Part shown: piece by piece, positions 1 to 6,132 of the stretch
Layout of the letters: every line of letters begins with the position of its first letter
Position numbering within the stretch: position 1 is the stretch's first letter
Source: Chitinophagaceae bacterium
Lineage (GTDB): Bacteria; Bacteroidota; Bacteroidia; Chitinophagales; Chitinophagaceae
Length of the DNA: 6,132 bases
Assembly: GCA_016786965.1 (NCBI GenBank)
Contig: JAEUVL010000169.1
Span: forward strand, 1 to 6,132
Reading direction: 5' to 3'
Notes under the pieces: model-generated
The model's database searches: none
Seen by the model: the letters and a program-made list of their open reading frames with translations, nothing else
What the model was told of the DNA's origin: nothing
Translations under genes and position numbers: made by a program

Positions 1-225
1 GGCGGTTGTTCCGGTATGACCTATGTACTGGGTTTTGACCAGGTAAAAGAAAATGATCACCATTTTGAAATAGCAGGCATTCCCTGTATCATGGAGAAGG
101 CGCATGAAATTTACTTATATGGCATGATGGTGGACTGGCAGGATGGCCTGAACAACCGTGGATTTACCTTCAAAAATCCAAATGCGAGCACCACTTGTGG
201 TTGCGGAACAAGCTTTGCCGTGTAG
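1..225 (+). CDS. A-type iron-sulfur cluster carrier protein, IscA/HesB family (5' partial)
   Basis: The reading frame is open from base 1 and ends at TAG 223-225, so the N-terminal part lies outside the window; 74 codons are visible. The first residues read GGCSGMTYVLGF, the characteristic stretch around the first conserved cysteine of the IscA/SufA/ErpA/HesB fold. The C-terminus carries TTCGCGTSFAV with the paired CxC cysteines. In this family these three cysteines bind iron or a [2Fe-2S]/[4Fe-4S] cluster for transfer to apo-proteins in the cytoplasm. All three are present, so the protein looks functional. I cannot tell IscA, SufA and ErpA apart from this fragment, so no symbol is given. The ATG at base 16 is an internal methionine, not the start, because the conserved GGCSG lies before it. 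The gene converges on secDF and ends about 65 bases before a shared hairpin terminator. Confidence 0.93.
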   Translation, partial: GGCSGMTYVLGFDQVKENDHHFEIAGIPCIMEKAHEIYLYGMMVDWQDGLNNRGFTFKNPNASTTCGCGTSFAV

Positions 226-290
226 TTGGTGACTGTTGTTTACATTTAATCAACCGGGAATAAGTTCAAAACAAAACAAAACATAGCTCA

Positions 291-326
291 AATAAAGAAA
301 GCCTCCATTAGGAGGCTTTCTTTATT
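291..326. terminator. Bidirectional intrinsic terminator between two convergent genes
   Basis: A perfect 16-bp inverted repeat (AATAAAGAAAGCCTCC at 291-306 and its exact reverse complement at 311-326) encloses a 4-base ATTA loop. The stem core GCCTCC/GGAGGC is GC-rich, while the outer half is A-rich on the left and T-rich on the right. A transcript from either strand therefore forms a GC hairpin followed by a U-rich run. It lies 65 bases after the stop of the plus-strand iron-sulfur carrier gene and 19 bases after the stop of minus-strand secDF, which suits one terminator serving both. Confidence 0.9.
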
Positions 327-345
327 ATGATAGAGATCTCAAGTA

Positions 346-3300
346 TTAGCTCTTGGTCTTCGCAGGCGTACTGCTGGCTGATTTGCCCAATGGTCTTTTA
401 CCACCCAGGTCAACCAATATCGGCGCCGCTACGAAGATAGAAGAATACGTACCAGTGATAACACCGATCAGCATGGCAAAGGCAAAGCCTCTTGTTACTT
501 CACCACCTACCAGGAACAGGATAAGGATAGTGAGGAATACGGTCAGTGATGTCATGATGGTACGGCTGAGGGTTTCATTGATGGCCCTGTTGATCACCTC
601 ACCTCTTGGCGCATTAGGCATCATCCGGCTGTCTTCTCGGATACGGTCGAATACGATCACCGTATCATTCATAGAGAAACCGATCACCGTTAGTACCGCT
701 GCAATGAAGTGCTGGTCGATCTCCAGCGGGAATGGCACGATAGCACGGGCAAAAGAGAACACGATCAATGTTACCAATACGTCGTGCAGCAAAGCCACGA
801 TCGTTCCCAGGGAATATCTCCAGTCACGGAAGCGGATAAAAATATAAATGAAGATGGCGAATAAGGCAAATAGTGTCGCTTTCACAGCTCCTTTCTTCAG
901 GTCGTCGGAGATAGTGGGCAATACTTTCTTGGACGATTCTTCAGACTGTACTTCCTTGAATTTTTCGAAGGTATAGTTCGCAGGGAAATGACTTTTTATT
1001 CCTTCAAACAATTTTACAAGTACTAATGAGTCAGCCTCTTTACGGGTATCTTTTATCAGGTAAGAGGTAGTGATATCCAGCCTTGAGTCATCACCAATTG
1101 TTTTGATGATGGGGTTTTCGCCTTCAAAAGCATTCTTCAGGTCTTCTCTTGTTTTTTCCACGTCTACTTTCCTGTCAAATTGTACAGTGTAACTGCGTCC
1201 TCCGTTGAATTCCACTCCATAGTCAAAACCATTGAATACAGACGCAATACCTAATCCAAGCACCACAAAGGAGATGATATAAGCTACTTTACGGTATTCA
1301 ATGAATTTGAACTTAGCATGTCTGAATACCTTTTTAGAAACGCCGGTAAAATATTCAAGGTGTTTCTTTTTACTGGTAAACCATTCTGTTACCCAACGGC
1401 TCACCAGGATACCGCAGAATAAAGAAAGAAGGATACCGATGATCTGGGTGGTCGCAAATCCTTTTACCGGACCTAATCCAAAATAGAACAGGATCACAGC
1501 GGTAAGGAGAATAGTGATGTGTCCATCGAGTACCGGCGGCAGTGAACGTTTATATCCTTCATTTATGGCCGGGATATACCCCTTGCCCCGGTTCAATTCC
1601 TCCTTGATACGTTCATAAATGATCACATTCGTATCCACCGCCATACCAATGGTAAGTACCAGACCGGCGATACCGGGAGCAGTTAAGGTGGCACCCAGGC
1701 CAGCCAGGATACCTACCGTGAAAAGAAGGTTGAGGATAAGGGCAATATTAGCTACCCAGCCACTGGTATTATAATATACCAGCATCAGCAGGAAGATAAC
1801 AATGAATGAAATAGCAAATGACATAGCGCCTGCATTCAGGGCTTTCTGGCCCAGGGTAGGGCCAACCTGCTGCTCTGCAACGATCTTGGCGGGAGCGGGA
1901 AGTTTACCAATTTCCAGTAAGCGGGCAAGATCCTGCGCCTCTGTTACAGAAAAGCTTCCGCTGATCTGAGAGGTACCGGTAAGTTCTCCCTGTGCTATGG
2001 GTGCAGAATATACAATGTCATCCAATACGATGGCGATTGGTATTTGTTCTTCAAAGCTTTTCTTGGTGATCTTGGCCCATTCTCTTTGTCCCGCACTGTT
2101 CATGCTCATGGATACGATCGGCTGGTTGCCTTTTGACTGGTCGTAATCCTGGTAAGCATTGGTGATCACATCACCCTCGATCGGCGCTTTCTCTCTGTTG
2201 TAAGTTCTCAGTGCATATAAAGGCAGGCGGTTTTTAGATTCGCCTTTTTTCTCTGCCTCGCCATATACAAAACGGGCATCCGGAGGAAACAGGGGTTGAA
2301 ATTCAGTCAGGTATTTGCGGAACTGCAGCGTGTCTTTTACTTCCACCGTGCCTATATAATCAAACCGGGAGCCGTTTGTAAAACGGAGAAATCTCTCCAG
2401 GGTGATCTTCGCTTCACCGGTATTGGTGCCAGTTTGCTGTGTTTTACCAGTATCTTCTTCTAATATCAGTTCACCCGGGCGAACTGAATCTTTTTTTGCG
2501 GTTCCCGCAGTATCCTTAGTTGTGGCAGTATCTTTTTTAGCAGTTGTATCGGTGACGCCTCCATATTTTGCATTAAAGGCCTGCTGCACCCTTCCCCAGG
2601 CATTTCCATAAGCGGTATATGAGGGGGTGTTATTAGCTATTACAGCCACCGGGTATACTTCCCAGAACTGAAGGTTGGCCGTGCTTTGCAGCATCTTTCT
2701 TACTCTCTCCTTGTCTTTGATACCAGGCAACTCTACTGTAATGATCCCTTTATCGCTGTTAGGGTTGATGCTTGGCTGGGCCACACCAAACTGGTCGATA
2801 CGGGTACTCAATACTTTGAATGTATTGTCAAAGGCAGTCTTGGCTTTTTTGCGCAGGTAGTCAGTCACTTTACCATCACTGCTTTTCAGATCTATCTCTC
2901 CATTGCTGGCAGCAGCAAACAGTCTCGATAATTTACCATCACCTTCCAGTGCTTTAAATTCCCCTGCAAACAGGGTAATGAAATCTGCATCGCTGTTGGC
3001 CTTGCGGCTGTCAGCATTTTTTATAGCAGTCAGAAAGTTAGGGTCGGGAGAATTATTGGCCAGTGATTTTAACAAGCCGGTCATTTCCACTTCCAGTGTC
3101 ACGTTCATACCACCCTGCAGATCAAGACCAAGGTTCAGCTCTTCTTCCTTTGCTTTCTTATAGCTCATGGCACCATTGATACCATAAGTGATAGTGGTGT
3201 TCTCGGAAGCTTTGATCAGGCTGTCCGCATACCGCTGTGTGATCTTGTCCAGTTGTTCCTGGTACACCGCCTGCGAGTCTTTATTTCCCGGGAATTTTTT

Positions 3301-3453
3301 GGAGGCAGCGTCGTAATTCTTGGCGACATAAGCTTTTGCCTTTGATGTCATCTTTTTCTCATGGCTTTTTACAAGCAGTGTAAAAGACAGTTGGTAAAGA
3401 GAATAGATTATCAGGAGGACGGTGAAAAAGCGAACCAAACCTTTCAGTTGCAT
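346..3453 (-). CDS. secDF: Fused protein translocase subunit SecDF
   Basis: SecDF is an inner-membrane RND-superfamily partner of SecYEG that uses the proton gradient to pull preproteins out on the periplasmic side. This 1035-residue product carries SecD and SecF in one chain. From the N-terminus: TM1 (about 8-28), the conserved GLDLQGG at 109-115, the large periplasmic P1 domain (about 105-525), TM2-TM6 (about 541-690), then the SecF half with TM7 (about 722-742), its periplasmic domain (about 745-845) and TM8-TM12 (about 856-1012). The SecD motif GMAVDTNVIIYERI (Asp607) and the SecF motif GFSMNDTVIVFDRI (Asp930) supply the membrane aspartates known to be needed for proton flow, and Arg964 probably matches the essential SecF arginine. 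The key sites are intact. P1 contains a Thr/Lys/Asp-rich insert at 300-348. The first SecF motif reads VEFNGG, with Glu where Asp is more usual. The start gives a standard short N-terminus before TM1; there is no clear Shine-Dalgarno sequence. No yajC is in the window. Confidence 0.97.
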   Translation of the reverse strand: MQLKGLVRFFTVLLIIYSLYQLSFTLLVKSHEKKMTSKAKAYVAKNYDAASKKFPGNKDSQAVYQEQLDKITQRYADSLIKASENTTITYGINGAMSYKKAKEEELNLGLDLQGGMNVTLEVEMTGLLKSLANNSPDPNFLTAIKNADSRKANSDADFITLFAGEFKALEGDGKLSRLFAAASNGEIDLKSSDGKVTDYLRKKAKTAFDNTFKVLSTRIDQFGVAQPSINPNSDKGIITVELPGIKDKERVRKMLQSTANLQFWEVYPVAVIANNTPSYTAYGNAWGRVQQAFNAKYGGVTDTTAKKDTATTKDTAGTAKKDSVRPGELILEEDTGKTQQTGTNTGEAKITLERFLRFTNGSRFDYIGTVEVKDTLQFRKYLTEFQPLFPPDARFVYGEAEKKGESKNRLPLYALRTYNREKAPIEGDVITNAYQDYDQSKGNQPIVSMSMNSAGQREWAKITKKSFEEQIPIAIVLDDIVYSAPIAQGELTGTSQISGSFSVTEAQDLARLLEIGKLPAPAKIVAEQQVGPTLGQKALNAGAMSFAISFIVIFLLMLVYYNTSGWVANIALILNLLFTVGILAGLGATLTAPGIAGLVLTIGMAVDTNVIIYERIKEELNRGKGYIPAINEGYKRSLPPVLDGHITILLTAVILFYFGLGPVKGFATTQIIGILLSLFCGILVSRWVTEWFTSKKKHLEYFTGVSKKVFRHAKFKFIEYRKVAYIISFVVLGLGIASVFNGFDYGVEFNGGRSYTVQFDRKVDVEKTREDLKNAFEGENPIIKTIGDDSRLDITTSYLIKDTRKEADSLVLVKLFEGIKSHFPANYTFEKFKEVQSEESSKKVLPTISDDLKKGAVKATLFALFAIFIYIFIRFRDWRYSLGTIVALLHDVLVTLIVFSFARAIVPFPLEIDQHFIAAVLTVIGFSMNDTVIVFDRIREDSRMMPNAPRGEVINRAINETLSRTIMTSLTVFLTILILFLVGGEVTRGFAFAMLIGVITGTYSSIFVAAPILVDLGGKRPLGKSASSTPAKTKS
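2410..2556 (-). other. Low-complexity insert inside the SecDF P1 domain
   Basis: Codons 300-348 of secDF encode a Thr/Lys/Asp/Gly-rich, hydrophilic stretch with imperfect internal repeats (TAKKDTA, TTKDTAG, TAKKDS), followed by EEDTGKTQQTGTNTGEAK. It separates the P1 base (ending near QFWEV, 262-266) from the part leading into the P1 head. Such composition suggests a flexible, disordered periplasmic loop. The frame stays open and the flanking conserved segments are intact, so this is an in-frame insert and not damage. Confidence 0.7.
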
Positions 3454-3534
3454 ACAATGATTGATTTACAATTTTTAACCCCTGCTGCCGTATTATTCAC
3501 GACAGGGCGGTCTTAGACGTTTTTTAAAGGACGG

Positions 3535-3565
3535 CAAAGATAGGGTTTTACACCATAAAAGGAAA
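3535..3565 (-). promoter_or_regulatory. Putative Bacteroidota-type promoter for secDF
   Basis: On the minus strand TATCTTTG (3542-3535) matches every fixed position of the Bacteroidota -7 consensus TAnnTTTG. A TTTC (3565-3562), three of four for the -33 TTTG element, lies 19 bases upstream. Transcription would begin near 3528 and give a leader of about 75 bases before the secDF ATG at 3453. The box lies in the 153-base gap after the SecD-like gene, so secDF can be transcribed independently. The consensus is established knowledge; its use here is inferred from position and match. Confidence 0.55.
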
Positions 3566-3566
3566 C

Positions 3567-3623
3567 TGGATTTCAGTGCCCGTTTTACAGCTTTTGGGGC
3601 CAGTTTTCAGGTGGATTTCAGTG
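3567..3623. repeat. 12-bp direct repeat spanning the 3' end of the SecD-like gene
   Basis: TGGATTTCAGTG occurs at 3567-3578 and again at 3612-3623, 45 bases apart. The right copy covers the last codons of the minus-strand SecD-like gene; the left copy lies just past its stop. The sequences beyond the 12 bases do not match, so this is not a longer duplication. A 12-mer repeated this close is unlikely by chance, but no function is evident. Confidence 0.5.
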
Positions 3624-4770
3624 TTTTAATGATAAAATAGCCCAGACCGCTGAAAAGGAGGAAAGCGAGCAGCGGGGCCAGTAATACCCTAAAGTTAAAA
3701 GGCGGGGAGGCCCTGCTGAAGGAGGCAGAGCGGATAGCGAGCCGGAAGGGCAGAGGGTCTGTATTCAGCATTTCAGCCATTGCCTGGCATTCTTCCATTG
3801 TGAAGTTGCCGCTGATCTTAGCATTCCCACCGGGGATTTCAGATTCTACCTGTGGAGCAGAAATGACCATATTGTCAAAGATGATAGCAATGCAGCGGCC
3901 GGTGTTTTTCCTTGTTAAGAAGGCCCATTTACTGGCACCAGCTTTTGTAAAGTTCAGCATTATTGCAGGTCGCTCAAATTGGTCAAACTCCCAGCTGGCA
4001 TTTCTCAACTCTTCATTTTCGAGTGGCGCATTATCGGCCGGTCCGGATGTTTTAATGGCATACAGTACAATATCTGTTTTATGCTTTGTTTGCTGGTAAT
4101 TTTCTTTGCCAAAATAGTATTCCAGGTTAGCAGGTGTAAGGGCCTTAACGGCCGGGGCCATTAACAACTGGCGCACAGCGGCCGTGTCTTCCGGTCTTAC
4201 TTTGCCTAGTATGGCACTACCGGGACTGTTCTCAGTATACGAGAAATCGATCAGGCCCGTCGGGTTACTATCATCGATCTTGCTTTTTACTTCATGATAA
4301 TCAAGACTGTCAAGCAGCGAACTGATCTCCTTTGGCAGGCTGTCTTGCTGGGGTATTGTTTTGGTCTCAGGCGCTGTCAATGCCTTTTTTTGCTCCATTT
4401 CTATTTCAAGGGCTTTCGTAAAAGGCTCAACCAGGTCTCTCAGGGTAAACGTTTCCCTGAATTGTATTCGGGCTGTGGCAGTAAGTATCTCCTTAATAAA
4501 GGAAGTATCCTTTATCCCTTTCACTAATACCCGGAGAGAGTTTTCTGTTTCGATGTTTATTTGATGGGTATATTTTCCGGTAGTGAGTCTCTTCTCCAGT
4601 ATTTTTTTGATATCCCTGAGAGACGTTTGGTTTTCTGCAACACTTGTATGTATAATGAATCGGCCATTATAAACGGCTTTGCTCTTTTGCTTGCTTGATA
4701 CCCGCATGGCAAAAAATGCAATGATGGCTGCTGCCAAACCGATACCTGCCGCTTTCATTATTGTATTCAT
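3607..4770 (-). CDS. SecD P1-domain-like membrane protein without translocase channel helices
   Basis: From ATG 4770 the product has 387 residues. A hydrophobic helix (about 7-23) is followed by a periplasmic region and one C-terminal helix (about 361-382). The periplasmic part lines up with the P1 domain of the adjacent SecDF. GIKD...ARIQFRET (85-107) matches its GIKD...ANLQFWEV (244-266). IAIIFDNMVISAP (294-306) matches IAIVLDDIVYSAP (473-485). KISGNFTMEE...AEMLN matches QISGSFSVTE...ARLLE. A polar linker (about 124-148) falls where SecDF has its insert. GLDLQGG and all proton-path motifs are missing, and TM2-TM6 are replaced by a single helix. It cannot itself conduct protons as SecDF does. 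A role at the periplasmic exit of the Sec channel, as helper or competitor, is inference only. The frame stays open to an ATG at 4827 (406 residues), preceded by GGAGG 11 bases away, but that start would overlap the divergent gene by 21 bases. I prefer 4770; ATG 4758 is also possible. Confidence 0.85.
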   Translation of the reverse strand: MNTIMKAAGIGLAAAIIAFFAMRVSSKQKSKAVYNGRFIIHTSVAENQTSLRDIKKILEKRLTTGKYTHQINIETENSLRVLVKGIKDTSFIKEILTATARIQFRETFTLRDLVEPFTKALEIEMEQKKALTAPETKTIPQQDSLPKEISSLLDSLDYHEVKSKIDDSNPTGLIDFSYTENSPGSAILGKVRPEDTAAVRQLLMAPAVKALTPANLEYYFGKENYQQTKHKTDIVLYAIKTSGPADNAPLENEELRNASWEFDQFERPAIMLNFTKAGASKWAFLTRKNTGRCIAIIFDNMVISAPQVESEIPGGNAKISGNFTMEECQAMAEMLNTDPLPFRLAIRSASFSRASPPFNFRVLLAPLLAFLLFSGLGYFIIKTLKST

Positions 4771-4789
4771 CCGGGCAATATTAAATTTT
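4761..4789 (+). promoter_or_regulatory. Candidate promoter for the serine hydrolase gene
   Basis: TAAATTTT at 4782-4789 fits five of the six fixed positions of the Bacteroidota -7 box TAnnTTTG, and a TTG at 4761-4763 (three of four -33 bases) lies 18 bases upstream. This would leave a leader of only about a dozen bases before ATG 4807. The region is AT-rich, so a partial match could arise by chance. Confidence 0.3.
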
Positions 4790-4799
4790 CTTACTAATT

Positions 4800-4831
4800 T
4801 AAAAGTATGAACCGTCTGGCGTATCATAAAA
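4800..4831 (-). promoter_or_regulatory. Candidate promoter for the SecD-like gene, overlapping the divergent CDS
   Basis: On the minus strand TACTTTTA (4807-4800) matches five of six fixed positions of TAnnTTTG, with a TTTT (4831-4828, three of four for -33) 20 bases upstream. It would start transcription near 4793, which excludes the longer start at 4827 and supports ATG 4770. The upstream half lies within the signal-peptide codons of the serine hydrolase. Support is weak. Confidence 0.25.
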
Positions 4832-6072
4832 TTTCTTTCCTCCTCTTTGCATTAAGCATAAGTGTGATAAAAACTGCTGCCCAGGAAAAAAGACAGGACC
4901 AACTAATAGAGCATCTGCTCCGGGCCCAATCACCATTCCTTGATACCATACTTGCCAGAAAGGATGAACTGAAAGTGCAGATATTATACACCGAAATAGA
5001 ACGGGGAAAGAAAGGGAAGGTGAAGTTCACAGAACACCGGTATAACGTGCAGGATAGCAATTATTTCTATCCGGCATCTACGGTTAAGCTTCCAGTGGCC
5101 ATTTTGGCATTGCAAAAACTGAATGAACTAAATATCAAAGGGCTTGACAGGAACACCACTATGATCACCGGTATGAACGGCGACCGGCAGACTGAAGTGT
5201 GTAACGACCCCTCGGCCAGCGACGGGCGGCCCACTATAGCTCATTATATAAAAAAGATACTGCTGGTAAGTGACAATGATGCTTATAACCGACTCTATGA
5301 ATTTCTCGGCCAGGAATATATCAACAATACGCTGCATAAAATGGGCTATACGAATGTGCAGATCATTCACCGGCTGGAAGTAAACCTCACGGAGGAAGAG
5401 AACCGGCACACCAACCCTGTACAGTTTTTCGACAGCTCCGGTAAATTACTCTATGATAAACCAACGGAAAGAAGCCAGCTACCATATGCCTTGCGGAACA
5501 CAAAAATGGGGAAGGGGTTTTACCGGGCCGGTCAGTTGATAAATGAACCGTTTGATTTTTCAAAGAAGAACCGGTTTACTCTTGACGAATTACATAGTAT
5601 TGTCAGGAGCATCATTTTCCCTGCGGCAGTACCAGCAAAAATGCGTTTCAATTTAACAGAAGCTGATTACCAGTTTCTTCAAAAGTATATGAGTATGACT
5701 CCCGGAGAGTCCCGTTCACCTGTGTACCCTGCTCCAGGCTATTGGGACACTTATGTGAAGTTCATTTATTTCGGAGCTGAAAAAGTAAAACCGGAACCTC
5801 ATATCCGCATTTTCAATAAACCAGGGGATGCTTATGGCTTTCTGATAGATGGAGCTTATGTAGTGGATTATGAAAACAAAGTGGAGTTTCTGCTTAGTGC
5901 CGTTATTCATTGTAATAATGATAGTATATACAATGATGATAAGTATGAATACAAAACAGTCGGGTTACCTTTTATGAAACAACTTGGCCGCATCATTTAC
6001 AACTATGAACGAACAAAAGTTAGGAAAGGGAATACTGTATTTTTTCCCCAAATGATCAACTACACTGATTGA
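4807..6072 (+). CDS. Exported serine hydrolase of the class A beta-lactamase fold
   Basis: The 421-residue product begins with a signal peptide: a basic start, a hydrophobic core about 9-21, and likely signal peptidase I cleavage after TAA at residue 25. It is therefore exported and acts in the periplasm or outside. YPASTVKLP holds the nucleophile motif SxxK (Ser91, Lys94). VSDNDAYNRL gives the SDN motif (155-157). HRLEVNLTEEENRHTNP (188-204) resembles the omega loop of class A enzymes with RxE (Arg189, Glu191). NKPGDAYGFLIDGAYV (337-352) sits on the strand that normally carries KTG, but reads K-P-G (338-340). The order and spacing place it in the beta-lactamase-related serine hydrolases. It is about 130 residues longer than typical class A beta-lactamases, with much of the excess between the omega loop and the KPG strand (about 205-330). 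Substrate is unknown; beta-lactam hydrolysis should not be assumed. ATG 4807 is chosen because any later start loses the signal peptide. It diverges from the SecD-like gene. No terminator hairpin follows. Confidence 0.88.
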   Translation: MNRLAYHKISFLLFALSISVIKTAAQEKRQDQLIEHLLRAQSPFLDTILARKDELKVQILYTEIERGKKGKVKFTEHRYNVQDSNYFYPASTVKLPVAILALQKLNELNIKGLDRNTTMITGMNGDRQTEVCNDPSASDGRPTIAHYIKKILLVSDNDAYNRLYEFLGQEYINNTLHKMGYTNVQIIHRLEVNLTEEENRHTNPVQFFDSSGKLLYDKPTERSQLPYALRNTKMGKGFYRAGQLINEPFDFSKKNRFTLDELHSIVRSIIFPAAVPAKMRFNLTEADYQFLQKYMSMTPGESRSPVYPAPGYWDTYVKFIYFGAEKVKPEPHIRIFNKPGDAYGFLIDGAYVVDYENKVEFLLSAVIHCNNDSIYNDDKYEYKTVGLPFMKQLGRIIYNYERTKVRKGNTVFFPQMINYTD

Positions 6073-6078
6073 ATTTGA

Positions 6079-6132
6079 TTATAGTTTATCTTCGGGCGCC
6101 TTAGAACGGTTGCCTGCCCCTTTATTTAATAA
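6079..6132 (-). CDS. Possible C-terminal end of an unidentified minus-strand gene (partial)
   Basis: On the minus strand a frame enters from the right edge and runs 17 codons (LLNKGAGNRSKAPEDKL) to TAA at 6081-6079. The charged, glycine- and lysine-rich composition resembles an ordinary protein tail, and the stop falls six bases beyond the convergent hydrolase stop, as at tight convergent gene ends. Seventeen codons are too few to identify anything, and the open frame could be accidental. Confidence 0.25.
   Translation of the reverse strand, partial: LLNKGAGNRSKAPEDKL

Noticed and set aside
268..282. Three tandem AAAAC units upstream of the terminator
   Set aside because: Too short and A-rich to be distinguished from ordinary intergenic composition.
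353..847. 164-residue open frame on the plus strand inside secDF
   Set aside because: It is antisense to the conserved SecF half of secDF, whose motifs fix the true frame. The translation shows no recognisable domain and is explained as a shadow of the real gene.
2402..3163. Several plus-strand open frames of 60-90 codons opposite the SecDF P1 region
   Set aside because: They overlap one another in different frames, lie antisense to a well-supported gene, and show no domain or initiation signal.
3563..3606. Inverted repeat AAACTGG / CCAGTTT as a terminator for the SecD-like gene
   Set aside because: The arms are only 7 bases, the loop is about 30 bases, and no U-tract follows on the minus strand.
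3800..4564. Plus-strand open frames of 60-100 codons opposite the SecD-like gene
   Set aside because: The minus frame has convincing homology to SecD P1; these are shadow frames without conserved content.
3607..4770. Interpretation of the SecD-like gene as a truncated secD pseudogene
   Set aside because: The frame is intact, motifs of both P1 subdomains are kept, and a proper C-terminal membrane helix ends the protein; nothing indicates a frameshift or premature stop.
5128..5409. 93-codon minus-strand open frame within the serine hydrolase
   Set aside because: It is antisense to the SDN and omega-loop region of a clearly coding gene and has no recognisable features.

Overview
The window looks like chromosomal DNA from a member of the Bacteroidota, most likely the Chitinophagaceae or a close relative. 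That placement is inference. It rests on the fused single-chain SecDF, a TAnnTTTG-type promoter box in front of it, start codons without a clear Shine-Dalgarno sequence, and the general protein style. No rRNA, tRNA, CRISPR array, insertion sequence or phage gene is visible.

Layout, left to right. Bases 1-225 hold the 3' end of an A-type iron-sulfur carrier gene (IscA/HesB family) on the plus strand, cut by the window edge. It converges on secDF (346-3453, minus), and the two 3' ends share a perfect hairpin at 291-326 that can terminate transcription in both directions. secDF encodes a 1035-residue fused SecD-SecF protein that drives the late, proton-powered step of Sec export. Upstream of it, also on the minus strand, is a gene for a much shorter protein (3607-4770, with a possible longer start at 4827). 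This protein copies the SecD N-terminal helix and the periplasmic P1 domain but has none of the channel-forming helices. It ends in one C-terminal membrane helix instead. A good promoter candidate lies between the two, so secDF is probably transcribed at least partly on its own. Diverging from the SecD-like gene is a plus-strand gene (4807-6072) for a secreted class A beta-lactamase-fold serine hydrolase. After it, only the possible C-terminal end of a further minus-strand gene is seen at the right edge.

Functionally the window centres on the cell envelope: the SecDF motor, a P1-only relative that could help it or compete with it at the periplasmic face, and an exported serine hydrolase that would itself be a Sec substrate. 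The most interesting item is the stand-alone SecD-P1 paralogue next to the intact secDF. The second is the hydrolase, which keeps the SxxK, SDN and RxE signatures but has K-P-G where the KTG box is expected.
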